A DNA stretch of 64,000 nt from Apricaphanius iberus (taxonomy: Eukaryota; Chordata; Actinopteri; Cyprinodontiformes; Aphaniidae). The first letter of the stretch is position 1. Each line of letters opens with the position of its first letter. Below the pieces are notes generated by a model that was not told the DNA's origin, searched no databases, and saw only the letters and a program-made list of their open reading frames with translations. The stretch is from positions 170,970 to 234,969 of the forward strand of contig JAPXFQ010002816.1 of the NCBI GenBank assembly GCA_028564705.1. Reading direction: 5' to 3'. This document shows positions 46,200 to 56,875 of the stretch, in pieces. The position numbers and the translations under genes were made by a program.

Positions 46200-48360
46200 T
46201 CTAAATTTCCTGAAATTGTCTAGTTAATCTTAGCATTCACTCGCATAGTACTATTAAACCGACAGTTTCAGCGGTTTCAATCTTCAGGATTTTCAAGATC
46301 ACCCGAAAGAGATGGTAAGTACATGTTCATTTATTAATATTTTATATGTGTAGGCTGGGGATTTTATGTTTGAGCAAGCTGCAACAATTTGAAAGCAATT
46401 TTTAATCTCATTGCACAAAGAACAGTAGCAAAGGTTTATTTTTATTCTGTTTTTCAGCTGGAGTAAACTTTATTTTTAAACAAACTATTCTATCGTTAAA
46501 CCGACAGGAGAATATTGTTTTGCCTCTGGTTTGAGGCGCTTTAATTTAAATATTTTCAATGGAAATGTGACTTGAAGAAATCCCAGACAATTTTTTTTTT
46601 CTTCAATTGTGCTTCTATCTTAACAGGCCAGGATGACTATGCCTAGGAAGAGCTATCTGTGCCCGATCTGCGGTAAAGGTTATGCTGCACTCTCGCAGCA
46701 CCTCCACCGGGGACACAAGATAAAAAATGTGCATGAGCGCTCCATCCTGCTAAAGCTGAGTAGTGGCCACATAAATGTAAGGGAATAGCCGTGTCCCATC
46801 GTAGGGTGCACCTACAAATGTGGGAGATGCGACCGCTACATTTTAACTCAGCATTCAGAGATGACCTTAGACCAGAGGAAGACCGAGCTGGCCATGCTCA
46901 AAGAGCGCATGGGGCTGGACCTGCTAAGAAGCCTGAGGAGAAACCATCCCGTTCCTTGCATGGCATACTTCTTGGATGTCCGGCCAGAGGCTGAAGAGGG
47001 GGTGGATGTGGGGCTCCCTGATCCTGAGCCCCAGTTGGACTGCCCTGGTTGCCAACAGGCGCACCAGAAGATCAACCAGTTGCAACAGGAGAACCGCATG
47101 CTGCGATCTGAACTGGGGAAGTTGCGGGCCAGCTTTGGGGGCCTCACAAAGCGGTACAACCGCATGTTAACCAAGTAAGGCGTTGTGAGTTAAACACAGT
47201 AATTTTTTTTATTTTTGTGTGAAATTTATTTTTAATTAAAAAAAAATATGTTTAGCAGCTATAATTGAAGTTCTAATTGATTGTGTACTGTCCTGGCTTT
47301 ACAGGCAGAACTGCCTTATGAGGGAGAGAATGAAGGCCACTCAACCCCACAAGAGGGCCAGACTTCTGAGCAGCCAGCCGGGTCTCCTCCAGCGCAGCCA
47401 GCCGGGCCGGAGGCTCCAGATCAGCCATCGATGCTGCCCTGCAGAAATATTGCTTTGCCTATAAGCATTGGTAAGTAATTATGGCAATGTGGAAATTAGA
47501 AGTTTGCTCTGAAATGACTTGATACTTCTGAAGTCTAATACAAAAAATGTTTTACAGACTCTTACCTCCAGGAATACAGGCATTGTTCGGAGGGGAGCTG
47601 CCCCTCCAAAAAACAAGTTGACAACGCAGTGTCCTGCATCTCCACGGTAAAAGCCTTCTTGGCTAACATGTCCCTGGGCTCAAGTGAGCGCTGGAACTGG
47701 TTGTTCCTGGACTCAACAGATAGAATACATGGGTAGGCAGCTGTTTTAGTTTCAATCCTTATGAAGATAATCACCACATCTAATCTCCCTTTTTTTTTTT
47801 TTTTTCTTTCAGCTGGATCAAACACCTGCAGAGGATGGGGAAGAAAAGTACAACTGTCATGTTCTACCTAAGGAAGGTACACTGGGTAGACCGGGACGTC
47901 CTCGCTGGAGGAGGAGATGATGGAGGTGGCCAGAAAGAGGATGAAGATGAGCTGGCTGAGAGCAAAGAGGCAAAGGACTGACATGGAGTCAGACTCATCT
48001 TTGTCTGAAGAAGAGCAGCACGAGGAGGGTGATGACTATCAGAATGAGGGCCCCCAGCCTCAACAGGTGAGTGCCTTTATTGCACGCTGTGCTTTCTACA
48101 TCATGGTATACTTCTAGTGCACTGTGTCTTCTCTTCTCATGCACAGCCAACTGATCCTGCTCTGGAGGAGACCCCACAAAAGAAGATATCTGTAGGTATT
48201 TCTATTACATTCTTTGTGGACTAATTTTAACACCCACACTCATAATTTCTGTCTCTTTGATCCTCAGACACCTAAGCAACAACTGGCGCAGAAGGTAGTG
48301 GTCAGCATCAACCCCCTTAAGCCTCAACTGCGCAGCGCAAGGCAAGATCCTTAAGCTGCT
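46200..48360 (+). pseudogene. Crypton-like recombinase family, catalytic core deleted (copy A)
   Basis: Exon order parallels copy B. A 5' exon ends at 46,314 (gaaagagatg|gtaagt). Exon 2 (from 46,627, ATG at 46,633) encodes two zinc-finger-like motifs (SYLCPICGKGYAALSQHLHR and a second C-x4-C...H) and a coiled coil, but GAG has become TAG at 46,786. A Pro/Gln-rich exon starts at 47,305. A core-binding exon (47,558-47,732) has CPSKKQVDNAVSCISTVK and RWNWLFLDSTDRIHG. Exon 5 starts at 47,813 and after 'gttctacctaagg' jumps straight into the end of exon 8 ('gaccgggacgtcctcgctgg'), removing all catalytic residues. Small exons follow (to 48,063; 48,148-48,192; 48,269-48,355) with a basic tail like copy C. 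This is an internally deleted, non-autonomous derivative. Confidence 0.8.
46627..47178 (+). pseudogene. Copy A exon 2: zinc-finger/coiled-coil part
   Basis: The ATG at 46,633 gives MTMPRKSYLCPICGKGY. The motif C-x2-C-x9-H-x4-H is a compact zinc-finger-like fold; a second cluster follows the premature stop at 46,786-46,788 (PIVGCTYKCGRCD ... H). From 46,861 the frame is open again: coiled-coil start (LDQRKTELAMLKERMG), acidic piece DVRPEAEEGVDVGLPDPEP, CxxCQQAH, then heptads (INQLQQENRMLRSELGKLRA). Presumed role: DNA binding and multimerisation at element ends. Confidence 0.75.
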
Positions 48361-48807
48361 GAGGACTAGAGATCAGCCAAAAGCTGTTTTTGGAAATTGT
48401 GTGCTTAAATACATAAATTATTCAACTGGTCATTTTGACATTTTCATGCTTATTTCTTTAAGATGGTATTAAGCAGGTAGATCTTTTAATGAATAAAAAA
48501 GACTGTTACCAAATGAGTTAACAACTTAAAAGTTTTTTTTTTCCAAACATTTAGAAGCTTCCTTTGTTTTTGTTTTTTTAAGATCAAAGAAATCAGTCTA
48601 TGGTATCTCAATTTGAGAATATCTTCCCAACACCAATGGGTAACGAGGCTCTTTCTGGTGTCAGAAAACTAAAGTGAAATCATGTAAACAGTTGTTGTGT
48701 TTTTTAGTTGGCCCAGCAAGAAACGGGTGGACCAAATAAATAATTTCCACAGTTGCTTAAACATTAGTGTCGCTGCATCAGAACCTGCTTAATACAAAGC
48801 ATTCAGG
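48361..48807. other. 3' flank of copy A with relic element sequence
   Basis: No gene. 'tttaagatggtatta' plus 'aggta.atctttta' near 48,459-48,492 recurs downstream of copy B at 56,665-56,700, so it is shared 3' sequence of the family. 48,641-48,690 (ctctttctggtgtcag, aaatcatgtaaacag) matches 52,888-52,932. 48,693-48,722 (gttttttagttggcccagca) resembles the 5' exon of copy B. Confidence 0.5.
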
Positions 48808-50190
48808 CAAAATAAAACATATTAAAGCTGTAGCCTAACACAGGTAGCTCATATCGGCCCTCTAACATAAACTAATTTTTATTTTTTCTTGGTGGTGGTT
48901 TAGCTTTGCTCACAATTGACACAATGTTCAGTTTTCCCCGTCTCATCAGATCAGAGGAAGACATAGACTACCCCTGTGCTATCTATATAAAGCTTCAATG
49001 TTTATCTAATGAACTACAATCGGTGAAATACTCTTCTGCTCAGTTGGCAGCTTTTTCTAACCAGAGTTCAAAAACATGCTGCTAAGCACCCTGGGATATT
49101 CGATAATTGGCTCTCTCCCAGCTACCACTACAGAAGTGGAGAAAGATCTCCAATAGTAAGGCTCAGTCTAAAAGTTTGAGATCCAAAATACTACAGCAAG
49201 AGTTCTGTATATTAGAGCTCACAATTCCCCTGCTTTAGCAAGCAGATCTTTAAGTTATCAGGCTCCTCTCCTGTGGAACCAGCTCTCAGTTTGAGTCTGT
49301 AAAGCAGACACTGTTTACTTTTACGACCAGCTTAAAACCTTTTTTGATAAAGCTCATGGTTAGAATGATTAGTTTATCCAAAGTTATCTCTGTAGTTATG
49401 CTCCTGTAGGCTTAGACTGCTGGAGGACAGACTGACCACTTTTCTTTACTCTGCTACTTTTCTCTTCTTTACAGTTTTCTCTTTTGCTCCCGGCTGTCAT
49501 ACTCCACCACAGTTCACCCCTGTCCCTTCATCCGTCCAACGTGGTGGTACTTCTGCACCTCTATCGGGGATGGAGCAGTTGAGTCCAGCAAGAACTCATC
49601 TTTCTAATGAGCCTTAATTAAACTGTCTATTTGGGACAAAACGCTGGGATTTTCAAGATTAAAAATGCAGCATTACACGTGACTGTAAAATAAAGTTAAA
49701 CCGCTTCAAATCCAGGTTACTTGGCCTTAAAATTTCCAGAAAGACTTCAACTTTCTAATAATTTATTACAGCCTTCTCTTTCTATTTCCTCATTGTATGC
49801 TTCTAATGCACTTTTTCTTTCCTCAGGCAGAGACAACTGAGTTGCAGCAGGAGGAAGGCTAAGATGATTGGTTGAACAGGTGAGAACCCTAATTACAGCC
49901 AAACTGCTCAAAATAAAGTATTGAGGTTAAATAAAGCATATTAAAGCTGTAACCCAACAAAGGTAGCTCATATCAGCTCTCTGACATACACAATAGTTAG
50001 TTTTAGTGGTGGTTTAGCTTTACTGGTCTTCGCTCACAATCAATGTTCTGGTTTCCCTATGTCTCATCAGATCAGAGGCAGACATAGACTACCCCTGTGC
50101 TATCTACATAAGATTTCAATGTTTATCTAATGAAATACCATCAGTGAAATACTCTTCTGTCAACTTGTCAGCTTTTCTTAATCAGATCAA
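48808..50190 (+). mobile_element. LINE 3' fragments, partly duplicated (48.81-49.07 and 49.93-50.19 kb)
   Basis: About 260 bp recur with ~1,120-bp offset (shared: tattaaagctgta, ggtagctcatatc, catagactacccctgtgc, caatgtttatctaatgaa). Between them, around 49,255-49,350, a diverged frame reads as a LINE C-terminus: proline-leucine, W-N-Q-L, then ...SVKQTLFTFTTSLKPFLIK, like the 'WNxLP...F...LKT.LF' end of fish L2/Rex-type LINEs. No RT remains. A short acceptor-flanked piece (49,827-49,880) may be a relic exon. Confidence 0.5.
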
Positions 50191-50597
50191 TCTATAAGTT
50201 TGAGTTAAATTTACTCAAAAATAAGAATATGTTGCACTAACTCAACACATTGTAGTCATGTGTTGATTGCACATTTCTGTAAAGTATAAACATAACCACT
50301 GTCAGATATCCACTGCTTTAAATATTGTTTGGATTCCGTTAAGGGCTAATATTAGGGCAGCTCACCCTGAATGGAAATGTAGTAGCAAGGTGTTTATAGA
50401 AAATTACCTACATTAATCGATTTTTTGTGTGTGTTTAATTTGCTTTATTTATTGTGAAATTCAATTCTTTTTAATACATGGAACTTTATTTTAATTAATT
50501 AGTCTAGAACATTGAGCCAAGGAGTTTAATCTTTTCGATAAAAGTGTTGGATAAAAATGTACTTTCTTAGACCTGGTTGCACAAAGCATATACTGTA

Positions 50598-52241
50598 CAC
50601 TACCGTTCAAAAGTTTGGGGTCACCCAAACAATTTTGTGTTTTCCATGAAAAGTCACACTTATTCACCACCATACGTTGTGAAATGAATAAAAAATAGAG
50701 TCAAGACATTGACAAGGTTAGAAATATTGATTTTTAGAAATTTGAATAATGATTGTTTTTACATCAACTTTGCTTTCATCAAAGACATCCTCCATTTGCA
50801 AGCCTAATTACCGCATTTGCAGCACCTTGGCATTTTCTAGCTGGTAATTTGTTGAGGTAATCTGGAGGAATTGCACCCCACGCTTAAACGCTTCTAGAAG
50901 CAGCTCCCACAATTCTGTCTCTAATTGGGATGGGCACTTCTTTGGACCATACGGTCAAAGCTGCTCCCACAAATAGCTTCAAGGTTGTTCAAATCTGGTG
51001 ACTGCGCTGGCCACTCCATTACCGATAGAATACCAGCTGCCTGCTTCTTCTCTAAATAGTTCTTGCACAATTTCGTGGTGTGTTTTGGGTCATTGTCCTG
51101 TTGTAGGATGAAATTGGCTCCAATCAAGCGCTGTCCACTGGGTATGGCATGGCGTTGCAAAATGGAGTGATAGCCTTCCTTATTCAGAATCCCTTTTACC
51201 CTGTTCAAATCTCCCACCTTACCAGCACCAAAGCAACCCCAGACCATCACATTACCTCCACCATGCTTAACAGATGGCGTCAGGCATTCTTCCAGCATCT
51301 TTTCAGTTGTTCTGCGTCTCACAAACGTTCTTCTTTGTGATCCAAACACCTCAAACTTGGATTCATCCGTTCACAGCACTTTTTTCCAGTCTTCCTCTGT
51401 CCAATGTCTGTGTTCTTTTGCCCATCTTAATCTTTTTCTTTTATTGGCCAGTCTCAGATATGGCTTTTTCTTTGCCACTCTGCCCTGAAGCCCAGAATCC
51501 CGCAGCCGCCTCTTCACTGTAGATGTTGACACTGGTGTTTTGCGGGTACTATTTCATGAAGATGCCAGTTGGGGACCTGTGAGGCGTCTGTTTCTCAAAC
51601 TAGAGACTCTAATGTACTTATCTTCTTGCTCAGTTGTGCAACGCGGCCTCCCACTTCTTTTTCTACTCTGGTTAGAGCCTGTTTGTGCTGTTCTCTGAAG
51701 GGAGTAGTACACAACGTTGTAGGAAATCTTCAATTTCTTAGCAATTTCTCGCATGGAATAGCCTTCATTTCTAAGAACAAGAATAGACTGTCGAGTTTCA
51801 GATGAAAGTTCTCTTTTTCTGGCCATTTTGAGCGTTTAATTGACCCCACAAATGTGATGCTCCAGAAACTCATTCTGCTCAAAGGAAGGTCGTTTTGTTA
51901 GCTTCTGTACGAGCTAAACTGTTTTCAGCAATGTAGTGAACATTGATTGCACAAGGGTTTTCTAATCATCAATTAGCCTTCTGAGCCAATGAGCAAACAC
52001 ATTGTACCATTAGAACACTGGAGTGATAGTTGCTGGAAATGGGCCTCTATACACCTATGTAGATATTGCACCAAAACCCAGACATTTGCAGCTAGAATAG
52101 TCATTTACCACATTAGCAATGTATAGCGTGTGTTTCTTTAAAGTTAAGACTAGTTTAAAGTTATCTTCATTGAAAAGTACAGTGCTTTTCCTTCAAAAGT
52201 AAGGACATTTCAATGTGACCCCAAACTTTTGAACGGTAGTG
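50598..52241 (-). mobile_element. Tc1/mariner transposon, full length, inactive
   Basis: The terminal inverted repeats are exact at the ends: cactaccgttcaaaagtttg at 50,598 and caaacttttgaacggtagtg ending at 52,241. Each is followed inward by a GGGGTCAC element and outward by TA (50,596-50,597 and 52,242-52,243), the target duplication. Length 1,644 bp. The transposase is on the minus strand with stop codons and frameshifts. It inserted between LINE fragments and copy E of the recombinase family. Confidence 0.95.
50790..51826 (-). pseudogene. Tc1-type transposase, disrupted
   Basis: The ATG at 51,826 gives MARKRELSSETRQSILVLRN, the paired-like helix-turn-helix with YSMREIAKKLKISYNVVYYS, and then the GRPR hinge (RSGRPRCTTEQEDKYI). 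The frame continues through TGA codons at about 51,556 and 51,371 (the second replaces Trp before TDESKFEVFGS, the first catalytic Asp). GGGNVMVWGCF, LQQDNDPKHTTKLC (second Asp) and WPAQSPDLNNLE (third acidic residue) follow; the usual P-I-E is N-L-E. After E the frame shifts, so the C-terminus runs out at 50,921 instead of near 50,790. Cut-and-paste transposase; this copy cannot make active enzyme. Confidence 0.92.
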
Positions 52242-52243
52242 TA

Positions 52244-52689
52244 TATCTATATATGATACTTCTCAGAAATCAAAATAAAATGATAGATATAATTTGTTAG
52301 AATTTTTTAAAAGTCATTTAGTTGGGTGGGGGCTGGTCCAAAGTGGGTGGGCCTATACCTCCACCCCAGGTCCACCCATAGCCACGCCTCTGATGCAGTT
52401 ATGTCTGCATGCTGATCAGAATGCTTTTATGACATATCTAACAATAGCAAAGAGCTGATCTGCACACCATGTCTGCGCAGGTTAACCGCCATGGCGAGGC
52501 GAGCAATCCTCGGAGCTGAAAAGCAGAATGCATGAGGAGCAGCAGAAAAAAATGCCTGATCTTGTGACATGATGCATTATTTAGGAAATGCATTAACCCT
52601 ATAAGCAGCTCTTTGATTTGAAATAGTTATGAATAAAATGACCACATCTATTTCTTTTGTCCTGCTGGACCACACACCTGCTGATTGTG
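52244..52689. other. Non-coding, no gene seen
   Basis: Flank between the Tc1 element and copy E. 'tggacccacccatagccacgcctctg' style sequence near 52,365-52,390 looks like a repeat end. No frame of interest. Confidence 0.35.
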
Positions 52690-52935
52690 AAGAAGTATAT
52701 GGCAGTCATTCATCCAGTACTTTAGGGACTCGCCTCCACAGCCCTGCCGCCTGTCAAAGCCTAAGTTCTCTGGCTGATTTCATCTTTACCTGGTGAACAA
52801 AGAGCTTCAGGCCATCTTTGCTGATCTGCTAGCCAGATGCAGGGAGGTGATGGCCTTGAAGATCCCTAGCATGCTGGGTAATAACAAGGGTCTTTCTGGT
52901 GTCAGGAAACTAATGTGACATCATGTAAACAGTAT
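52690..52935 (+). pseudogene. Recombinase-family exon 5 relic (copy E)
   Basis: aagaagtatatggcagtcat, tcgcctccacagccctg and gccgcctgtcaaag match exon 5 of copy B (aagaagtacaccacagtcat; cctccacagctg; cgcctgtcaaag). The ending gccagatgcagggagg...atgctggg|taataa matches gccaaatgcagggaga...ctgctggg|taagaa, with the splice donor at 52,878. About 200 bp in the middle have diverged or been lost. It lies ~550 bp upstream of copy B, so it may be a separate insertion or a partial duplication. Confidence 0.65.
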
Positions 52936-53409
52936 CAGCTGAGCCGGTGCAGCTTCTCGAAACACAGAGACAGACATAAATATATTGTAGAGGCTTATTA
53001 ACGGTCTCTTCCAGACGGAGCACAGCTTCAGTCAGGTGTGTCCACCTAAATCATGACTTTATTAAGCAATAATCCCGCAATCAGGGTGCTTTTATGAGAG
53101 ATCGCCACTGACAGCTAACATAAACACTGGGCTTCTCTCTGCTGCTTCCACCTTTCCCCTTAAGTTTAGCGTGATGGATTCATATTCATTCACCTATTTT
53201 ATGATTTTTCTGTTATCTATTAAAGAGGCCGACAACTTGTGATAGCGTTTTTTCAGCTGGAAGCCGGTCTGTGGGTTTCATGTTGAATTTTGTCCGGACT
53301 CCGATGGTTTGTTCTGTAACCGCGCAGCTGCAGGTTTTCTGTTTTGAAAGCAAGGGAACTTTGATGGAGTATTCGCGGTGCCAGACAAGGAGACACCTGC
53401 GCTGGGACA

Positions 53410-53523
53410 GAGTATAAATGGGGTGCTGAATTTTCCTCCTCATTTTTAGAATGATCGAACTGCTCCAGAGACCCAACGCCCGTCTCACAACTTTTTTAGT
53501 TGGTCCAGCACACGAAAGAAATC
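53410..53523 (+). promoter_or_regulatory. Candidate Pol II promoter and 5' exon of copy B
   Basis: A TATA box (tataaat, 53,413-53,419) is followed ~30 bp downstream by a pyrimidine-A context (ctcatttttag) suited to initiation. The leader then runs to a splice donor at 53,523|53,524 (gaaatc|gtaagtac). Copy A has an aligned donor (gagatg|gtaagtac at 46,314) and shares the following intron start (gtaagtac.t.attcattta). Transcription start is inferred. Confidence 0.55.
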
Positions 53524-53767
53524 GTAAGTACAAATTCATTTATTTTTTATTCTGTATTTCTGCTGGAATGTATTTCTTTCTTTAATCAACCTTTCTCTCG
53601 TTAAAGCTGCAAGAGATTATTTTTCCCTCTGATGTGAGGTGCTTTAATTATTTTTATTTTTTATTTTTTGGGTTCCTATGGAAAATGTGTGCATTGTATA
53701 AATGTCAAAGGTTAATTCTCGTTTTTTCCTATCACCCCCAACTGTGCTTCTGTCTTAACAGGACAGG

Positions 53768-54319
53768 ATGACGCTTCCCCGTCTGAGCTCTTTCTGCCCG
53801 TTATGCTGCAAGTCTTACGCTGCGATCTTGCAACACCTCCGGCGGGGACACCGGTTGAAAAATATGGAGGAGCGTCAGATCCTTATTAGGCTTGCTACCG
53901 GCCACACGAATGTCAGAAAGGAGCCGTGCCCGATCCCCGGTTGCTCCTACAACGGTGCTAGGTGTGACCATCATATTTTGTACCAGCACCTGGAGAAGAG
54001 TCCGGGTGAAAGGAAGATGGAGCTGTCCAAGCTGAAAGAGCGCACAGCGCTGGTTCTGCTGCAGCGATTAAGGAGAAGCAACCCAGAAACGCCCATGGCC
54101 TCTTTCCTGGACGTCCAGGTGGAGGCTGAAGAGGGGGCCGACGTGGGGCTCCCAGATCCTGATCCGCACTTTGACTGCGACGGTTGCCAACAGGCGCACT
54201 GCAAGATCTGCAGATTGGAATGGGAGGTCCGCCAGTTGAACACTGAACTGGGGAAGGTGCGGGCCAGGTTTGGGTCTGTTGCCAAGCGGTACAACCGCCT
54301 TGCAAGGGAGCACGGCAAG
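53768..54319 (+). pseudogene. Copy B exon 2: DNA-binding N-terminus
   Basis: 184 uninterrupted codons start at the first ATG after a strong acceptor (tctgtcttaacag). Visible parts: zinc-finger-like C-x2-C...H-x4-H at residues ~10-28, a basic helix HRLKNMEERQILIRLATGH, and C-P-I-P-G-C with later H-H...H at ~58-80. Next come LSKLKERTALVLLQRLRRS, an acidic VEAEEGADVGLPDPDPH shared with copy A (PEAEEGVDVGLPDPEPQ), C-D-G-C-Q-Q-A-H, and a leucine-rich coiled coil. The N-terminal layout resembles the 'two-finger' heads of many fish recombinase-like repeat genes. A role in recognising element ends is inferred. Confidence 0.75.
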
Positions 54320-55650
54320 GTGGGTAGAACACAGTTTTATTTATATATATAATTTTTTTTATTGCATTCTTTCAATTTATTATGTGATAATAATGTTTTT
54401 ACCATTTTTATTAATAACATTCATTTACTTTTTTCTATACTTCTGAATCTAAATGTTTCTATTCCCTGCCACTTTGCTGCTTCTATGACTGAATTTCTCC
54501 TTAAGGGACAATAAAGAATTGTTCTGTTCTTCTGTTCTACAGGCACAAATTAGTTCTGGGGGTGAGGGTGATCCTGGCTGATCCATTTCACAGATGGAAG
54601 TAGCATCTGCCCAGGTTTCTGACCAGGAGTTGCCCCCTTCATCAGCCCAGCCTGCAAGTCCTCCATCTCTTTCATCCCACCCTTTTTGGCCTTCTTTGCC
54701 ATCATCAGGGTGTTCATCTCCACCACAGCTGACCCCTCGAAGTCAATCCACTCTTCCTCCTCCTGCACTGCCTACTGGGGCTTTCACACCTCTGTTTGGG
54801 GACGCTAACCAGGAAGCTCCAGTGGAGCCGTCCCTGCTGCAGGCCAAAGGTGTCTTCCTACCTGAGAACATTTGTAAGTTGTGATGGAGCTGTGAAATTA
54901 AGAAGTTTGTTCTGAAATAACTCTACACTTTTGAAGTTTAATAACACTTTTTCTTTACAGTAAAGTACCTCCAAGAGTACATGCGTTTTTTGGAGGGGGG
55001 GTGCCCCTCCAAAAAACAAATTGAAAATGCAGTGTCCCGGATTTCGAGGATAAAAGGTTTCCTCTCATACATGTCCTTGGGCTCGAATCAGCGCTGGAGC
55101 TGGCTGTTCCTGGGCTACACGGAGAGAATACATAGGTACGCAGCTGGTTGATTTCTCATTAGTTATGTATTGAGCACATCTGATATCCCTTTCTTTTTTT
55201 TTGTTGCTTTTTTAAAATTTATTTTCTAGCTGGACCAGAAACCTGTTGAAGATGGGGAAGAAGTACACCACAGTCATGTTCTACCTGAGAAATGTGTATT
55301 CGTTCCTTGTGTACTTCAGCGAGACCCCTCCACAGCTGTCTCGCCTGTCAAAGACTGATCTCATCCATCCGTGTAGTCCAGAAAGGGATCACCCAGCTCC
55401 AGCGCCATGTCTCTGTTCACCAGATAAAGGTGAAGTCTGCCAAGGAGCTGCGGGCCATCTCCCCTAATCTGCTGGCCAAATGCAGGGAGATGGCAGCCCA
55501 GAAGATACCTGAGCTGCTGGGTAAGAATTCAAATTCAAAATACTTTAATGATCCCAGAGGGAAATTAAGTCCAAGACACAAATGAATGGATGGGAAAGTT
55601 TTTTTTGTGTGTGTGTATTGTGTTTTAATTCTCCTTTTAAATCTCTGTAG

Positions 55651-56609
55651 CTGAGATGGAGGGCGACAACAGCCTGCAGCTCAGGTATCGCTTTTACAGC
55701 TATCTGAGTGTCTTCATCTCCTCCATATATGGGCACAGGACTGGTGTTCTTAACAACATGACTGTGGAGGAGGTGGAGGAAGCTAAAGCCAACCACACTC
55801 CTCAGTGCCCAGGCTTTATGATCAATGTGTGTAAATGTCCCCAAATAGACTGAATTTTTGTTCTCTTCTTTCTGAGCTGAAGTTGGAGGCATGTTATACT
55901 CTCTCTTGCAGGTGGCCGACCACAAGACGAACAAGGCCTTTGGCTCAGCCCAAATTATTCTGCACCCCTCAGAGTTCCAATGGCTGGAGAAATGGCTGGA
56001 GCTCCGGGAACGACTCAGGCCGAGAACCAACCTGGTCTTCTTATGCAGCAATGAAGGCTATGTGAAAAACCTAGTAAAATACCTGCAGCTCGCATGGACA
56101 GAGATGGGCCTGCCCAGAAAGCCCACCTTTGTTGACATCAGGAGCGCTGTGGCCACACACGTGAGTTGAACTTTGACATAAACTGATCTGTAAACTCGCT
56201 CATATTGACTTCCAGTCTCTTCTCCATCTATTCCCTTCTTCCTCAGGCCAAGGCGTTCCACAGTGAGGAGGTCAGGAGGAAACTATCTGCAGTCATGCGC
56301 CACGACACCAAGACCGCAGATAAGTTTTATGTCCAGGCCCTGAAGTCCTCTGAATCTGCAGAGCTGAGGTGGCAGTTTGAAGAGGCCACAGCTGTCAGGG
56401 AGGCGCCGGGACCATCAGGCTCCACCACACCAGCCAGGTCTGCAGGCCGACGTGACACCACTTCCTCCTCCAGTGACGAGGACATCCAGAACCCCTACCA
56501 AGAGACCGGGACGTCCTCGCTGGAGGAGGAGATGATGGAGGTGGTCAGGAAGAAGAAAAGGAGGATGAAGATGAGGTTGAAGCTGGCCAAAATGTTGTAT
56601 TGTTTCTAA
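55651..56609 (+). pseudogene. Copy B exons 6-8: intact recombinase catalytic region
   Basis: These three exons read without a stop. Exon 6 ends the core-binding part and contains the first Arg in GHRTGVLNNMTVEEVEEA. Exon 7 carries the Lys in HKTNKAF and ends with PTFVDIRSAVATH. Exon 8 carries MRHDTKTADKFYVQALK, with His and Tyr nine residues apart, then a Ser/Thr-rich acidic stretch (TTSSSSDEDIQNPY) and a basic Arg/Lys cluster (RKKKRRMKMRLKLAK) that can serve as a nuclear signal. The canonical H of the second H-x-x-R box is Val here, a substitution tolerated in several recombinase families. This module alone could still fold if expressed. Confidence 0.78.
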
Positions 56610-56625
56610 ATAAATATTTTATTAA
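56607..56625 (+). terminator. Stop codon and polyadenylation signal of copy B
   Basis: TAA at 56,607-56,609 is overlapped by taaataaatattttatt, which contains AATAAA at 56,609-56,614. A T-rich stretch follows. This makes the recombinase unit end before the SET frame downstream. Confidence 0.6.
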
Positions 56626-56875
56626 AGTTTTTCAGAAACATTTTTTTGGCCTCATTTCTTGTTTAAGATGGTATTACCAAGGTATATTTTTTAACAAACC
56701 AGGTTCAAAATGGGGGAACATTTTAAAAAGTTTATCTGGTCAAAAGTCTTTGAAGCTTTTCATGTGCAAAAAACAAGGTCAGAGAAAGTATCAGTGTTGC
56801 TTCTTGAGTTATTCTAAACATCACACTGCTCAATTCACTGTATACATTTTAAATCACATTCATCTTCTATTGCAG

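Larger units (their letters stand above)
53762..56609 (+). pseudogene. Crypton-like tyrosine recombinase, 8-exon gene with one frameshift (copy B)
   Basis: Coding exons: 53,768-54,319; 54,594-54,873; 54,961-55,135; 55,230-55,520; 55,651-55,826; 55,912-56,160; 56,247-56,609. All have GT/AG borders and matching phases (0, 1, 2, 1, 0, 0). The ~694-residue product has zinc-finger-like motifs at ~10-35 (FCPLCCKSYAAILQHLRRGH) and ~58-80 (CPIPGCSYNGARC..H), a coiled coil at ~85-180, a Ser/Pro linker to ~277 and a core-binding part (SKKQIENAVSRISRIKGF) to ~430. In the catalytic domain are GHRTGVLNNMT (Arg), HKTNKAFGSAQI (Lys), VDIRSAVAT (Arg) and MRHDTKTADKFY (His, nucleophilic Tyr). A Lys/Arg-rich tail ends the protein. 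One base too many in exon 5 (about 55,345-55,370) breaks the frame; it could be mutation or assembly error. Crypton assignment is by motif order and is inference. Confidence 0.8.

Noticed and set aside
53958..54332. 124-codon minus-strand frame and similar antisense frames
   Set aside because: Shadows of copy B exon 2; the plus-strand frame has splice borders and motifs.
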